Below are positions 8,284 to 17,701 of a DNA stretch of 55,369 nucleotides, piece by piece. A program made the position numbers and the translations under genes. Source of the stretch: Brevinematales bacterium (GTDB taxonomy: Bacteria > Spirochaetota > Brevinematia > Brevinematales > GWF1-51-8); the NCBI GenBank assembly GCA_020059465.1, contig JAGVBZ010000017.1, positions 1 to 55,369 on the forward strand, given 5' to 3'. The notes beneath the pieces are model-generated. The model did not search any database. It saw nothing but the letters and a program-made list of their open reading frames with translations, and was not told where the DNA came from. How positions within the stretch are numbered: the first letter of the stretch is position 1; every line of letters starts with the position of its first letter.

Positions 8284-9244
8284 TCCCCATCAGGTCCCCG
8301 GAATAAAATGTACGGGGCGCCCCGTCTATTTCCAAAGTTACCACCCCCTCCGGAGATACGTCCCTCAGGATGCCCCGAATCGTTTCATTTCCGGTATCGA
8401 TGCTCACTTCGGTTCCCAGCCACGCGAGATGCTCTTTCCAATCCGAATAAATTTCCGCAAACGCATCGGTTTTCAGTAATTCGTTATACGTCAGATATCC
8501 GGCAATTATCTCGGCCGCAATCCTATTCCTGTCGAACTTCCGCCCGGCTATCGAGCGCATAGATACAGATTTTTCTTCATCGCGGATAGAATTCACGTTG
8601 ATGCCGATACCTATGATCATGTTCCTGATCAGGTTTTCTTCGGTAACCATCTCGGAAAGTATGCCGCATATCTTCCTTTTCCCGACATACAGATCGTTCG
8701 GCCATTTTATATTCACACCCGTAATACTTTTTGATATTGCATGATACACTGCAAGCGACGAGTTCATTGTGAAACGGTAAAACATCGCTGAGGGTATCAT
8801 CGGCGCGGAAACGATGGTCAGAGCGATATCCTCTCCCTTTTCATTATTCCATACCCGTTCAAGGCGTCCCCGCCCCTTAACCTGATGATCGGTTATCACG
8901 ATGAATTCACTTTTTCCGTCACGCAGCAGACGTTCCTTTGCGTAGGTGTTTGTCGAGCCGATTTCCTCACGGTAGATGATCTCAGGGATACTTTTTCCGT
9001 GAAGGATTTCTTCCATAAAAAGAGTTATCAGTTCCGGGATAATAGTCTTCTCTGGAAGCGCGGTTATACGGTGCCCCTTTTTCGGCGAGGCGTCTATCCC
9101 GTACCCCTTTGCCTTCAATCCCTCCACCTGTTTCCATACCGCGGCGCGGGTCACAGAGAGTTCGTCTCCGATCGCTTCGCCCGAGACATACTTATCTTCA
9201 TCATTGAGATAGGATTTGATAAGAGAGTATAAGACTCGATTCAT
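8267..9244 (-). CDS. birA: Biotin-[acetyl-CoA-carboxylase] ligase / biotin operon repressor
   Basis: The 325-residue protein has a winged helix-turn-helix domain (about 1-60, VSGEAIGDELSVTRAAVWKQ) and a class II biotin-protein ligase domain. Visible motifs are GSTNTYAKE, the biotinyl-AMP loop GRGRLERVW and the catalytic-lysine stretch IKWPNDLYVGKRKICGIL. A C-terminal SH3-like domain ends the protein. It makes biotinyl-5'-AMP and transfers biotin to carboxylase lysines; the DNA-binding domain suggests it also represses biotin genes, none of which are in the window. Length and domain order are normal. Confidence 0.95.
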   Translation of the reverse strand: MNRVLYSLIKSYLNDEDKYVSGEAIGDELSVTRAAVWKQVEGLKAKGYGIDASPKKGHRITALPEKTIIPELITLFMEEILHGKSIPEIIYREEIGSTNTYAKERLLRDGKSEFIVITDHQVKGRGRLERVWNNEKGEDIALTIVSAPMIPSAMFYRFTMNSSLAVYHAISKSITGVNIKWPNDLYVGKRKICGILSEMVTEENLIRNMIIGIGINVNSIRDEEKSVSMRSIAGRKFDRNRIAAEIIAGYLTYNELLKTDAFAEIYSDWKEHLAWLGTEVSIDTGNETIRGILRDVSPEGVVTLEIDGAPRTFYSGDLMGTTSGR

Positions 9245-9265
9245 AGAATTTCCGTATAAAAAATT

Positions 9266-9287
9266 GAGGGATAGTCGCCTATCCCTC
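9266..9287 (-). terminator. Rho-independent terminator after M23 peptidase gene
   Basis: A perfect 9-bp stem (9266-9274 with 9279-9287) encloses a TCGC loop. On the minus strand it is followed by AATTTTTT. It lies between the stop at 9294 and the birA start at 9244. The plus strand also shows a T run after the stem, so it could act in both directions. Confidence 0.85.
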
Positions 9288-9293
9288 TTTTTA

Positions 9294-10550
9294 TTAGTAC
9301 CATTTTCCGGGTGCTTTCTTTAAGCCCTGATGGGTCAACGGGTCGGTGGGCATTCCGAATTTATGTACCTCGAAATGACAATGCGGACCTGTAGATTTTC
9401 CGGTGCTTCCGACTTTTCCAATGTATTGCCCGCCCTTAACATACTGGCCCACACTGACCAGTATCTTGGACATGTGTCCGTAAAGCGTGGTATATCCGAA
9501 CTGGTGCTCGATAATCACGACATTGCCGTAGCCGCTCTTCCATCCGGCATAAGTGACCTTTCCGTCTTTTGCGGCCTTGATCGGTGTTCCGTACGGAGCC
9601 GCAATATCGATACCGGCGTGGAACTTAGGCTTACCGGTAAACGGATCTTTGCGGATGCCGAAGGGCGAAGTAAACCGGCCGTTAAGAGGTTTAATGAAAA
9701 GATATCCGAATATCTTGGCTTTTTCCAATTCCGTCAGCGAAGCGCCCGGCAGGAACATAACATCACCCTTCTGGATAGTTTTCCCTTCAAGGTCGTTCGC
9801 CGTAATAATATCTTCCGTTTTTATCTTGTATGTCTTGGCTATTTTTTCGCATGTGTCGCCGGACTTTACCGTATAGAGTATCCCCTTCATATTCGGGACA
9901 AGGATACGGTTGCCGACGCTGATATTATGGGCGCTGCCCATACTGTTCAGGCTTACGATTGTGTCGCTCGATACGCCGAGCTTCTTTGCGATCGATGAAA
10001 TGGATTCGCCCTGTTTCACCTTATAGAAAAAGAACCTAAGTTCCGGGTCTTCTTTATTGTATGCGCTGATATCGTTTCCGCCTACCGCCATGGTGTTGTT
10101 CATGCTTTTAAATTCTTCCTTGATCTTCAAATCGCCTATGAACGATACGCTTTCAACCGCGGATGCGACAGTATTCGGGGCGGCGCTAAAAATCAGGGAA
10201 CGGAATCCTAGGAAAATTAAAAACAGCAGAACTGTGGCAACGGAGGGTAATACTGCTTTTCGTGCGATATGCACGTCGGGAATACGGATATGGGAAAAAT
10301 CGATCTTAGGAAGACAGATCTTCATGTTCTTCTCGCAGAAATTCTTAACTGCTGAGAAGGTAAGCGCATTTTTTATTTTATCGAAAAGGGATATTTTAGT
10401 TTTATTCTTTCTGCTCGCGAATACCTGATAGTTTTTCTTGTTTATTTTAAAATCTGCAGGCTTCTGTTTGTTCTGAACACGCTCTAACGAAGTTTCAATT
10501 TCTTTCTTGAGCGTATTCAGCCGCTTAGCGAAATTCTTATAATCCCTCAT
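9294..10550 (-). CDS. LysM-LysM-M23 cell wall endopeptidase
   Basis: The 418-residue protein has a basic cytoplasmic N-terminus, one membrane helix (about 104-122), two LysM peptidoglycan-binding motifs (about 174-218 and 224-265, YKVKQGESISSIAKKLGVS and YTVKSGDTCEKIAKTYKI) and a C-terminal M23 metallopeptidase domain. Zinc ligands are visible in HAGIDIAAPYGTPI and GPHCHFEVHK. The complete HxxxD and HxH set implies an active glycyl-type endopeptidase rather than a degenerate EnvC/NlpD activator. It acts in the periplasm on peptidoglycan during growth or division. A terminator follows directly. Confidence 0.92.
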   Translation of the reverse strand: MRDYKNFAKRLNTLKKEIETSLERVQNKQKPADFKINKKNYQVFASRKNKTKISLFDKIKNALTFSAVKNFCEKNMKICLPKIDFSHIRIPDVHIARKAVLPSVATVLLFLIFLGFRSLIFSAAPNTVASAVESVSFIGDLKIKEEFKSMNNTMAVGGNDISAYNKEDPELRFFFYKVKQGESISSIAKKLGVSSDTIVSLNSMGSAHNISVGNRILVPNMKGILYTVKSGDTCEKIAKTYKIKTEDIITANDLEGKTIQKGDVMFLPGASLTELEKAKIFGYLFIKPLNGRFTSPFGIRKDPFTGKPKFHAGIDIAAPYGTPIKAAKDGKVTYAGWKSGYGNVVIIEHQFGYTTLYGHMSKILVSVGQYVKGGQYIGKVGSTGKSTGPHCHFEVHKFGMPTDPLTHQGLKKAPGKWY

Positions 10551-10618
10551 TCCTTATCCCCTCGTAAATTATCAGCACCCCATATATTATCGGATTATAC
10601 ATTAAAAATATAAATAAA

Positions 10619-11815
10619 TCAACTATAAATCTTCATATTATTAAGTATATTTAACATATCGTAATGTTCCCGAACATCGTGCACTCTTATTATATTCGCA
10701 CCATTATGATACGCTAAACTATGAATTCCCAGCGTTCCCCATAACCTCTGCTCCGGGTCGCGGTCTAACAGCATCCCCACCATAGATTTCCGCGATACTC
10801 CCGCCGCTATGGGAAGGCTGTGTATTTTAAACGCTTCGAGATTCGCTATAATAGCGATATTATGCTCGAGCTTCTTTCCGAATCCGATACCCGGATCGAT
10901 CATCAGCCCGTTCTCGGGAATACCGTGCTTCATTGCAAGCGCGATACGTTCCGCGAAGTACTCGTTCATCTCCCCGATAACATCTTCGTATTCCGGGTCT
11001 TTCTGCATATCCTTGGGCGTGCCCTTGATATGCATAATCACAGCTCCGGCATGATAACGGGCGATTACCTCCGGCATCGCATTGTCGAACCCCAGCCCGC
11101 TGATATCGTTTATTATATGCGCGCCCGCTTTCAACGCTGCTTCCGCGACCTGCGATTTATAGGTATCGACCGATATGATCGTATCGAATTCCTTCGCGGC
11201 AAGCTCGATCACCGGGATAACCCTGTCAAGCTCGTGTTCGACCGAAACCGGTTCCGAACCGGGACGGGTCGACTCACCCCCGATATCGACGATGTCGGCG
11301 CCCTGCTTGATCATCTCCCTGCAGCGCTCAATCGCCTCGACGGTACCGTTATAACGCCCGCCGTCGTAAAACGAATCCGGCGTTATATTTACTATCCCCA
11401 TTATCCGGGGTTTATCCATCGTCAGGGTCTTTCCCCGGAACTGCAATGTTTTACCGGTGTCAAATTCGCGGGCGGTAATTCTTTCAATCTCGTCCGCCAA
11501 TCCCGTCAGCGTGGGATACCCCTGCGCGCGGGCCTTCCGAATAAAATCCTCGTAAACCGAGACTGTTCCGAGAAGGATTACGTCGGACTTTTCCACCCCA
11601 GCGGTAATCGCCTCGCGGTGAATGACCGCGTCCCCCTTCGAGGAAATCATTTCCTGCTTGATAATGACCGCCACGGACTGCTTAATACCGCGCGCCATAA
11701 TCGGGATAATCTCCGTCTTTTTCGCAAATACCGGCAAAGCCGCCGTGTCGCATCCGACCGAAGCAACCGCATCGCTCAGACTCTTTTTCTCCCGGGATAT
11801 CCGGTATATCCGCAT
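10619..11815 (-). CDS. folP: Dihydropteroate synthase with N-terminal extension
   Basis: The protein condenses 7,8-dihydropterin pyrophosphate with p-aminobenzoate in folate synthesis. Hallmarks are MGIVNITPDSFYDGG near residue 138, DIGGESTRPGS and the final KSMVG stretch with an HDV motif. At 398 residues it is about 120 longer than the classical enzyme: residues 1-120 form an additional domain with no motif I recognise. Such extended forms occur in several anaerobic lineages. It starts eight bases after the secreted protein gene at 11823-12743, so the two are probably co-transcribed although no functional link is evident. Confidence 0.93.
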   Translation of the reverse strand: MRIYRISREKKSLSDAVASVGCDTAALPVFAKKTEIIPIMARGIKQSVAVIIKQEMISSKGDAVIHREAITAGVEKSDVILLGTVSVYEDFIRKARAQGYPTLTGLADEIERITAREFDTGKTLQFRGKTLTMDKPRIMGIVNITPDSFYDGGRYNGTVEAIERCREMIKQGADIVDIGGESTRPGSEPVSVEHELDRVIPVIELAAKEFDTIISVDTYKSQVAEAALKAGAHIINDISGLGFDNAMPEVIARYHAGAVIMHIKGTPKDMQKDPEYEDVIGEMNEYFAERIALAMKHGIPENGLMIDPGIGFGKKLEHNIAIIANLEAFKIHSLPIAAGVSRKSMVGMLLDRDPEQRLWGTLGIHSLAYHNGANIIRVHDVREHYDMLNILNNMKIYS

Positions 11816-11822
11816 GTCCCGC

Positions 11823-12743
11823 CTACTTTACCGTATGGACGATGTAATCTTCGACCAGCCATTCCCCGTTATGATTCTTATACAGTACGAACGTATAACG
11901 GAAAACGTAGGAAACATTCCGCAGGAGATACCTGATATCGCACACAACCTGCGCCTTATCGCCCTCTATGGTACTTTTATTAATCGTGTAGCTTTCAACT
12001 ATATCCTGCCAGTAAACCGTCAGGTACTGCCTGAACCTCTCGAGGACTTCCAGCGCGTACTGCCCGGACTTGGCGTTCTTATACTCCAACGCGTAATTAT
12101 CGAACGAGTTTATCAATCGTTCCGCGTCAATATGAACCAGGAAACGGTCCCAGTCCTTTTTCATCTTCGCGTCTATCATATCCGCGACAACTTCATACGG
12201 CGGCAGCAGTTTAACCTGATTGAGTTTGGCGGTCTTCGCCTGTTCCTCTTTGATCAAATCCGCCTCTATCATCAGCGGCGGTTTTACTAATATCTTATAA
12301 TATACCGATTCCAGTTTCTTACTCTTATCGTCCGGGTTCGGGTAAAAAACACCTTTGATGAAGTAATATCCCGAATCCTTAATCTGGTACCATTGATTGA
12401 TATCGATGGTCTTTGAGAAGGATTCCCCGCTATTCAGCGTAATTTTCCGGTAATCCTCGCTGGACGAGAAATTGTTTTTCATCTCGATATGGAAAAGATC
12501 GTTGATGACAATATTCTCGTTCTTCGGCGTCTTTACCTCGAAAAAGAATGTCTCGTAGATCAGAGACGAGACGTCGAACTGAAACTTTTCTTTCGATGTA
12601 TTGACTACGTTCACCATCACCGGGATGGGATCGTTCAAACGGTACGTCTGGGTGAAAAACTGGAGTTCGACTTTTACGCCGTTTAAGCCGTACAAGCTGC
12701 CAATTACCGTAAAAAATATGAGAAACGCGATAAATTTCTTCAT
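11823..12743 (-). CDS. Secreted protein of unknown function
   Basis: I do not recognise this 306-residue protein. A signal peptide covers about residues 1-20. Residues 22-145 look like an immunoglobulin-type beta domain (LQFFTQTYRLNDPIPVMVNVVN). A short linker leads to an alpha/beta region of about 120 residues with the flavour of an NTF2-like fold (VADMIDAKMKKDWDRFLVHID, then repeated strands ending in GEWLVEDYIVHTVK). It would be periplasmic or surface exposed. It is followed after eight bases by folP. The NTF2-like reading is an inference from pattern only. Confidence 0.75.
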   Translation of the reverse strand: MKKFIAFLIFFTVIGSLYGLNGVKVELQFFTQTYRLNDPIPVMVNVVNTSKEKFQFDVSSLIYETFFFEVKTPKNENIVINDLFHIEMKNNFSSSEDYRKITLNSGESFSKTIDINQWYQIKDSGYYFIKGVFYPNPDDKSKKLESVYYKILVKPPLMIEADLIKEEQAKTAKLNQVKLLPPYEVVADMIDAKMKKDWDRFLVHIDAERLINSFDNYALEYKNAKSGQYALEVLERFRQYLTVYWQDIVESYTINKSTIEGDKAQVVCDIRYLLRNVSYVFRYTFVLYKNHNGEWLVEDYIVHTVK

Positions 12744-12796
12744 TTTTTCTCCCGAATCTTTTTTATATTTATCGGAATTCGGGCTATATCATTAAA

Positions 12797-13561
12797 CTAT
12801 ATCTCAATCGCGGGGATCGGATTTTCCCGCACCGCGATATGAAACTGTAAATCCCTGTAAAACGGGGCGAGGTTTTCCTCGATGCCGCTCTGAATAATAT
12901 CGAGCCGGTTATTATTTTCGCTCATATGCAGGAAACACACCTGCTCGGTAAACATCCCTGCAGTCTCACGTATAAAACGCGACGCATCAGGATTGGATAG
13001 ATGCCCGTGCGAATGAGCAATCCTGTCGCGCAGAAATTTCGGATAAACCGATTGGGAAAGCATGTCCGGGTCGTAATTGGACTCGACCGCGATGAGATTC
13101 GCTTCCTTCGCGAGCGCGGCAATCGACGGATTATACGAACCCATGTCGCTTGCGAAGAAAATCCCCCGGTTCTCCCTGCGGATAATAAATCCGAACGTGT
13201 TCGCCGCGTCGTGCGGAACCTCGAACGGCATTATCCTGAGATCGTTCCACTTCAGTACCTTTCCCTCTTCAAGAGGATAAAACATCCCCTCGTTCAATCC
13301 TAATTTCATCCAGCTCTTTTTATTTATGAATACGGGTATCTTCAAATTCCGTAATATACTCCGCAAACCCCGAACATGATCGCTGTGCTCATGTGTGATC
13401 AGGATCGTCCCGATATCGCGCGGGTCGCGCCCTATTTCGCCGAGAAAATTTCGCAGCATCGTGTAAGAGATTCCCGCGTCGATCAGCAGCGACGACCCCT
13501 CGCTCTCGATATAAAAGCAGTTCTGCTTACTGCCGCTCGATAGGCTGATAAACTTCATCAT
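12797..13561 (-). CDS. Metallo-beta-lactamase fold hydrolase, YycJ/WalJ type
   Basis: This 254-residue protein begins with SLSSGSKQNCFYIESEGSSLLIDAG, typical of the YycJ/WalJ branch of the metallo-beta-lactamase superfamily. The metal motif is HEHSDH near residue 56, with further ligands in ASDMG and HSHGHLS. The family is thought to act as a 5' exonuclease linked to DNA repair or replication timing. Its start overlaps the trpA stop (ATGA); a second Met one codon later is also possible. The coupling to trpA is unusual and gives no functional clue. Confidence 0.85.
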   Translation of the reverse strand: MMKFISLSSGSKQNCFYIESEGSSLLIDAGISYTMLRNFLGEIGRDPRDIGTILITHEHSDHVRGLRSILRNLKIPVFINKKSWMKLGLNEGMFYPLEEGKVLKWNDLRIMPFEVPHDAANTFGFIIRRENRGIFFASDMGSYNPSIAALAKEANLIAVESNYDPDMLSQSVYPKFLRDRIAHSHGHLSNPDASRFIRETAGMFTEQVCFLHMSENNNRLDIIQSGIEENLAPFYRDLQFHIAVRENPIPAIEI

Positions 13562-14322
13562 TTGCCGAGTAACCCGTTCACAAAAACCGCCGCATCGTTC
13601 AACGCCTGTTTCCTGTCGTCGGCCTTATCGAGAATCCGCTTCATTACAGCCGAACCGACAATTCCGCCGTCGGCATGCTCGCACAGCTTGAGGAACATCT
13701 CCCTCGTACTGATGCCGAATCCGGCATACACGGGCTTACCCGCGATAGACTTGACCGATGCCAGCTTCGCGAGCGAATCCTCGGGTATCCGGTCGCGCAC
13801 CCCCGTGGTACCGAATAAATTTACATAGTATACAAAGCTTCCGGAATTTGCGGCAATCCTGCGAATCCGTTCTTCTCCGGAATTCGGGAAAGCCAGCAGG
13901 ATAGGATCCAATGAATTCTTTTTTAATTCGCTAAAAACCTGCCCGCCTTCTTCGATAGTCAGATCGGGAAAAACCACGCCTTCTATCCCGGCATCTTTAC
14001 TCTTATCGATCATCTTATCGATACCGTAGGTATAAAGAGGCGAAAAGTAGCTCATCAGGTATACCGGGATACGAATATCGTTTTTTATCGCCGAAAGCGC
14101 CTGGAATATCTTATCCAGATTCGTACCGCGCTGAAGCGACAGCATAGAAGCCATAGCGATAACCGGGCCGTCTGCGACAGGATCCGAATACGGAATCCCC
14201 AACTCGATGGCGGAAACCCCGCAGCTCTGCAAGGCCAGTATCGCATCCAGTGTGAATTCCATATCGGGATAACCCGCGGTTATGTAAACGATCAACCCCT
14301 TTTTAGTGAAATCTATCGGCAT
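13558..14322 (-). CDS. trpA: Tryptophan synthase alpha chain
   Basis: TrpA cleaves indole-3-glycerol phosphate to indole and glyceraldehyde 3-phosphate. The family motifs YITAGYPD and ELGIPYSDPVADGP carry the catalytic Glu and Asp. The frame is open to a TTG at 14334 with in-frame ATGs at 14328 and 14322; I prefer 14322 because a GGGG lies six bases upstream, giving a normal N-terminus MPIDFTKKG and about 254 residues. It is not next to trpB, which lies 13 kb away on the same strand, although the subunits form one complex. Confidence 0.93.
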   Translation of the reverse strand: MPIDFTKKGLIVYITAGYPDMEFTLDAILALQSCGVSAIELGIPYSDPVADGPVIAMASMLSLQRGTNLDKIFQALSAIKNDIRIPVYLMSYFSPLYTYGIDKMIDKSKDAGIEGVVFPDLTIEEGGQVFSELKKNSLDPILLAFPNSGEERIRRIAANSGSFVYYVNLFGTTGVRDRIPEDSLAKLASVKSIAGKPVYAGFGISTREMFLKLCEHADGGIVGSAVMKRILDKADDRKQALNDAAVFVNGLLGK

Positions 14323-14440
14323 CCCCATCCCCAAAATAATTCACAATTATTATAATATGTTCCAAATAAAAATCAATACTTTTATTATAAATATTATAAA
14401 GTATTTTCACCATTATTTCAACTATCTAAAAGAATTATAC

Positions 14441-15283
14441 TTATTTCACCATACTGCCGGGCTTTATGCTTTTCAGGTACTCCGCAACATCATCGTTGCC
14501 CGCATTGACAGCGATATCGAGCGGTGTAAATCCGTTTTTATTCTTCATCCACGGATCAAGCCCTATCGAAACCAGATATTTCACAATCTCGATATCTTCG
14601 ATCCCGTGAAAAACACTCTGGCCGTCGAGTCCCTTATTATCGATCTCCGCGCCGCTCCCGACAATTATTTTGATTATATCCAGATTCTCACCCCGGACAG
14701 CGTATTTAAACGGGGTCTGCCCCGCAAAGTCCTTGAGATTTTTATTGATACCGACTCCGAGCAGGTAGCTGACCACTTCGGAGTTATCCCAATAGCACGC
14801 CTCGTGTATCGGATAAGCGCCTTTATTTGGTTCGCGATAGGTAATCGACGCGCCGTTCTCGAAAAGGTACTTCACGATTCCCACGTTTCCCGCCGCACAG
14901 GCGATGAAAAGCGGGGTACGCCCCTTCCCGTCTATCGCGTCGACCTCCGCGCCGTTCTCGACCAGCATTTTTACCGTATCCAAGTCGTCTTTCAGGCACG
15001 CCGTGTGCAGGACAGATATATTATAGTCGTTGCTGTTAACATACTCCTTAACTTTTACGTCCGCACCCATATCGATAAAAAATTCCGCTATCTCGGTGTT
15101 TTCAGTTTTCACCGCTAGATGCATCAGAGAATCCAGCCCCATATTCGCGGTATTCACCCCGGTATTGGTCATTAACATCGCCTTCACTTTCTCAATATCT
15201 TTCGCCTCAATCGCGCGGTCAAGTTCCGTTTTTGTACAGCTGATTATCATTAAAAGAGTAACCATGATTCCTAATAATCTCAC
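14441..15283 (-). CDS. Ankyrin-repeat lipoprotein
   Basis: The 280-residue protein starts at a GTG with GGAGG upstream. A short signal peptide ends in the lipobox IISC (Cys about residue 16), so it is probably membrane-anchored outside the cytoplasm. The remainder is about seven ankyrin repeats with the TPLFIACAAGNVGIVKYLFENGA pattern broken over several units (for example DGKGRTPLFIACAAGN and KNKNGFTPLDIAVNAGN). Ankyrin repeats bind proteins; the partner is unknown. It sits downstream of the MalK/UgpC ATPase gene but is separated from it by a strong terminator. Confidence 0.88.
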   Translation of the reverse strand: MRLLGIMVTLLMIISCTKTELDRAIEAKDIEKVKAMLMTNTGVNTANMGLDSLMHLAVKTENTEIAEFFIDMGADVKVKEYVNSNDYNISVLHTACLKDDLDTVKMLVENGAEVDAIDGKGRTPLFIACAAGNVGIVKYLFENGASITYREPNKGAYPIHEACYWDNSEVVSYLLGVGINKNLKDFAGQTPFKYAVRGENLDIIKIIVGSGAEIDNKGLDGQSVFHGIEDIEIVKYLVSIGLDPWMKNKNGFTPLDIAVNAGNDDVAEYLKSIKPGSMVK

Positions 15284-15305
15284 AATGCCTCCAAAAATAA
15301 AAAAA

Positions 15306-15327
15306 GGGGGGAAGCGAACTTCCCCCC
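15306..15327 (-). terminator. Rho-independent terminator after UgpC-type ATPase gene
   Basis: A perfect 9-bp stem (15306-15314 with 15319-15327) around a CGAA loop is followed on the minus strand by seven T, an A and five T. It lies seven bases past the ATPase stop codon and separates it from the ankyrin gene. Confidence 0.92.
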
Positions 15328-15333
15328 GGTTAA

Positions 15334-16440
15334 TTAAAAGATTGCCATTTCCGTTTCAATATCGAACAGGTGAGATTTCTTCATATCGAAGATGGTTTCC
15401 CTGTTGGTATCGCCGATATGCACGACCACTGAAGGATCGAACTTTGCGACATACGGATGATTCGCGGTGGTAAAGTAGACCTGTTCTTCCGAACCGAGAT
15501 GTTCGACGATTTCGACATTGGCAATAGCCTTGTTGCCGTCAACCTGATCGCTGTACATCGACGGATCGTAAATATCCTCGGGGCGGATACCGAATGTCGC
15601 ATGTTTGCCGATCTGGGGTCTCGCTTTTTCCGCGAACTCGGAGGGAAGCTTAAGCTGGAAATCGCCCATATCGAGCATAACATTTCCGCCGGATTCCTTG
15701 ACTTCGCAGTCGATAAAGTTCATGGGAGGAGTCCCGATAAAACCGGCGACAAACTTATTGATCGGTTTCCGGTAGACTTCGATGGGGCTTCCAACCTGCT
15801 GGATCAGTTTGTTGTTCATAACAACGATCTTATCGCCCATGGTCATAGCCTCGAGCTGATCGTGAGTAACATAAATGGTGGTAACTTTAAGACGTGCATG
15901 AATCTTAATCAGTTCGGCGCGCATCTGTACACGGAGTTTCGCATCCAGGTTCGACAACGGTTCGTCAAACAGGAACACCTTAGGTTTACGTACGATCGAA
16001 CGTCCTACAGCTACACGTTGACGCTGTCCGCCTGACAGTGCTTTCGGTTTTCTCTGAAGGTATTCCTTCAGACCGAGAATTTCCGCCGCTTCGTTCACAC
16101 GTTTCTTGATTTCTTCTGTGGGATAGTTGCGCAGTTTCAGACCGAACGCCATGTTCTCTTCCACCGTCATATGAGGATAAAGAGCGTAGTTCTGGAATAC
16201 CATCGCGATATCGCGGTCTTTCGGGGGTTTGTTGTTCACAATCGTCCCGTCAATCGTGATTTCACCGTCGGTAATCTCTTCGAGTCCCGCCACCATGCGT
16301 AAAGTCGTCGACTTCCCGCATCCGGACGGTCCGACGAGTACGACGAACTCCTTGTCCTTAATTTCAAGGTTTACGTCCTGGACCGCTACCACGTTCCCTT
16401 CGTAAACCTTGCTGACGTTCCTGAGAAATACCTCAGCCAT
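15334..16440 (-). CDS. ugpC: Sugar ABC transporter ATPase, MalK/UgpC/MsmX type
   Basis: The 368-residue ATPase has Walker A (GPSGCGKST), Q-loop, signature LSGGQRQRVAVGR, Walker B (VFLFDEPLSNLD) and H-loop (VTHDQLEAM), followed by the C-terminal OB/TOBE regulatory domain of the MalK branch. These ATPases energise binding-protein-dependent uptake of malto-oligosaccharides, glycerol phosphate or other sugars. It stands alone, with its own promoter and a strong terminator and no permease or binding protein genes nearby, like the shared MsmX ATPases that serve several importers. GGAGG lies six bases before the ATG. Confidence 0.93.
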   Translation of the reverse strand: MAEVFLRNVSKVYEGNVVAVQDVNLEIKDKEFVVLVGPSGCGKSTTLRMVAGLEEITDGEITIDGTIVNNKPPKDRDIAMVFQNYALYPHMTVEENMAFGLKLRNYPTEEIKKRVNEAAEILGLKEYLQRKPKALSGGQRQRVAVGRSIVRKPKVFLFDEPLSNLDAKLRVQMRAELIKIHARLKVTTIYVTHDQLEAMTMGDKIVVMNNKLIQQVGSPIEVYRKPINKFVAGFIGTPPMNFIDCEVKESGGNVMLDMGDFQLKLPSEFAEKARPQIGKHATFGIRPEDIYDPSMYSDQVDGNKAIANVEIVEHLGSEEQVYFTTANHPYVAKFDPSVVVHIGDTNRETIFDMKKSHLFDIETEMAIF

Positions 16441-16503
16441 CTATAGCCTCCTAAAGTTTTTTGCATATGAAGTGTTTCGCAAATACTTTCTCTTGTACGA
16501 TTT

Positions 16504-16531
16504 ATTTTAACGTAAAATTATTTTTGGTCAA
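16504..16531 (-). promoter_or_regulatory. Predicted promoter of ugpC-type ATPase gene
   Basis: On the minus strand TTGACC (16526-16531) and TAAAAT (16504-16509) are 16 bases apart, with the start codon about 65 bases downstream of the -10 box. The surrounding 250-base gap is very AT-rich and also must hold the promoter of the divergent permease gene. Confidence 0.6.
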
Positions 16532-16690
16532 TACTTTTCTTGAAAATTAACGATATTTTTATTTATTTTTACCCGCATTTTGTAATAGTTCAATAATTCT
16601 TTTAATTTATTAGTACATATACTAAATATTTTCTCATTTTAGTGCCGATAATTAAGATAATATAACCGTCCGGGGCACTGGAGGCGTGAT

Positions 16691-17701
16691 TTGATTTACC
16701 TGATTTCTATGAAAAAATATCTGTTCACTTTTCTGAAGGTTCTCATTTTTGTAGTCGTTATTCTTCTGCTCTACTTTCTGGAAGTGATGACATTTGAAAA
16801 GTATGCGGGTAATCCTAATTTTATCACTGCGTCTATCCTGAATTACCTGACCGTCCTTTTCTTCTCGCTGCCGTTTCTTCAGGTGGCGTCTACAGTGCTG
16901 TTTTTCGGGTTCAGCATCACGTTTGATAAACTCCTCCTCTACCGGATTATCCCGATTATCGGCGGATTAAACGCTGTATTATTAATCGTGTTTTTTGTAG
17001 TGGATGTCAGTTTTCAGAAACCCGTTCCCCCCAAGAGCATAACAATCCCCAGTACGATTCATCAAAACCATATTAATCCCGTCAATCAGTATAATATCTA
17101 TGTGATCAATATGCTCGATACAAAAATTAGAGAAGGTCTGCTCTTTTATAAAAACACCTACTTCATCAGCAGCGGCAAGATTCAGGAAGACCGTATCATA
17201 CTGGATTCCTCGAAAGCGATCGGCGCAGGAGGAGTATATAATAAGAACAGTCATTTTTCGATCCCTATAAACGAACCGATAGTGCGTTTGCCGGAATCGG
17301 GAATTTCTTCATTCTTGATCAACAGTTATCTCGATACTATCCAGCGTATCCGTCATATATTCAAAACCGCGTTTTTCTCGACAGGCTTATTCGTCTCGAT
17401 CATAGCCATTATTCTTCTCAGTGTGGGATTCTTCGGGATTGTCGGGAGTATCAGCTTTTTCATGAACGAGAAACAGATTTATATACTTTCAACCTGCGCC
17501 CTTGTGGTAGTGTCGTTTCTGTTCTATTATTCGCTGCCCTACTTCCTCAGTCTGGTCGAGGTTATTAAGTTAGGAATAAAAAGCCCGTTCGGAAGTCTGT
17601 TCCTGCCGAGCCTGTTTGTTGGCATTTTCGCGGGATTAATCGGTTTCGGATTACTCCAGTTGAAGGATATTCTGATGAAACGGTCTAAAGGAGCCATGTA
17701 A
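16691..17701 (+). CDS. Integral membrane protein, possible LptF/LptG-like permease
   Basis: The 336-residue protein starts at a TTG that has GGAGG exactly six bases upstream; the next ATG (16709) lacks a site. About three hydrophobic segments in the first 110 residues (for example LIFVVVILLLYFLEVM) are followed by a soluble stretch of about 130 residues and three more segments from about 245 to the end. Six helices split by a periplasmic domain is the layout of LptF/LptG, the lipopolysaccharide exporter permeases, and the next gene has the same layout. Sequence motifs are weak, so the name is an inference. It overlaps the second gene by one base (TAATG). Confidence 0.5.
   Translation: MIYLISMKKYLFTFLKVLIFVVVILLLYFLEVMTFEKYAGNPNFITASILNYLTVLFFSLPFLQVASTVLFFGFSITFDKLLLYRIIPIIGGLNAVLLIVFFVVDVSFQKPVPPKSITIPSTIHQNHINPVNQYNIYVINMLDTKIREGLLFYKNTYFISSGKIQEDRIILDSSKAIGAGGVYNKNSHFSIPINEPIVRLPESGISSFLINSYLDTIQRIRHIFKTAFFSTGLFVSIIAIILLSVGFFGIVGSISFFMNEKQIYILSTCALVVVSFLFYYSLPYFLSLVEVIKLGIKSPFGSLFLPSLFVGIFAGLIGFGLLQLKDILMKRSKGAM

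Noticed and set aside
10820-11935. Long plus-strand open frame of 371 codons
   Set aside because: It is antisense to folP, rich in Arg and His, has no ribosome site and no recognisable domain. folP is unmistakable on the other strand.
16441-16690. cre-like operator upstream of the UgpC-type ATPase
   Set aside because: I looked for the amylase operator here because both genes could serve starch use, but no matching site is visible.
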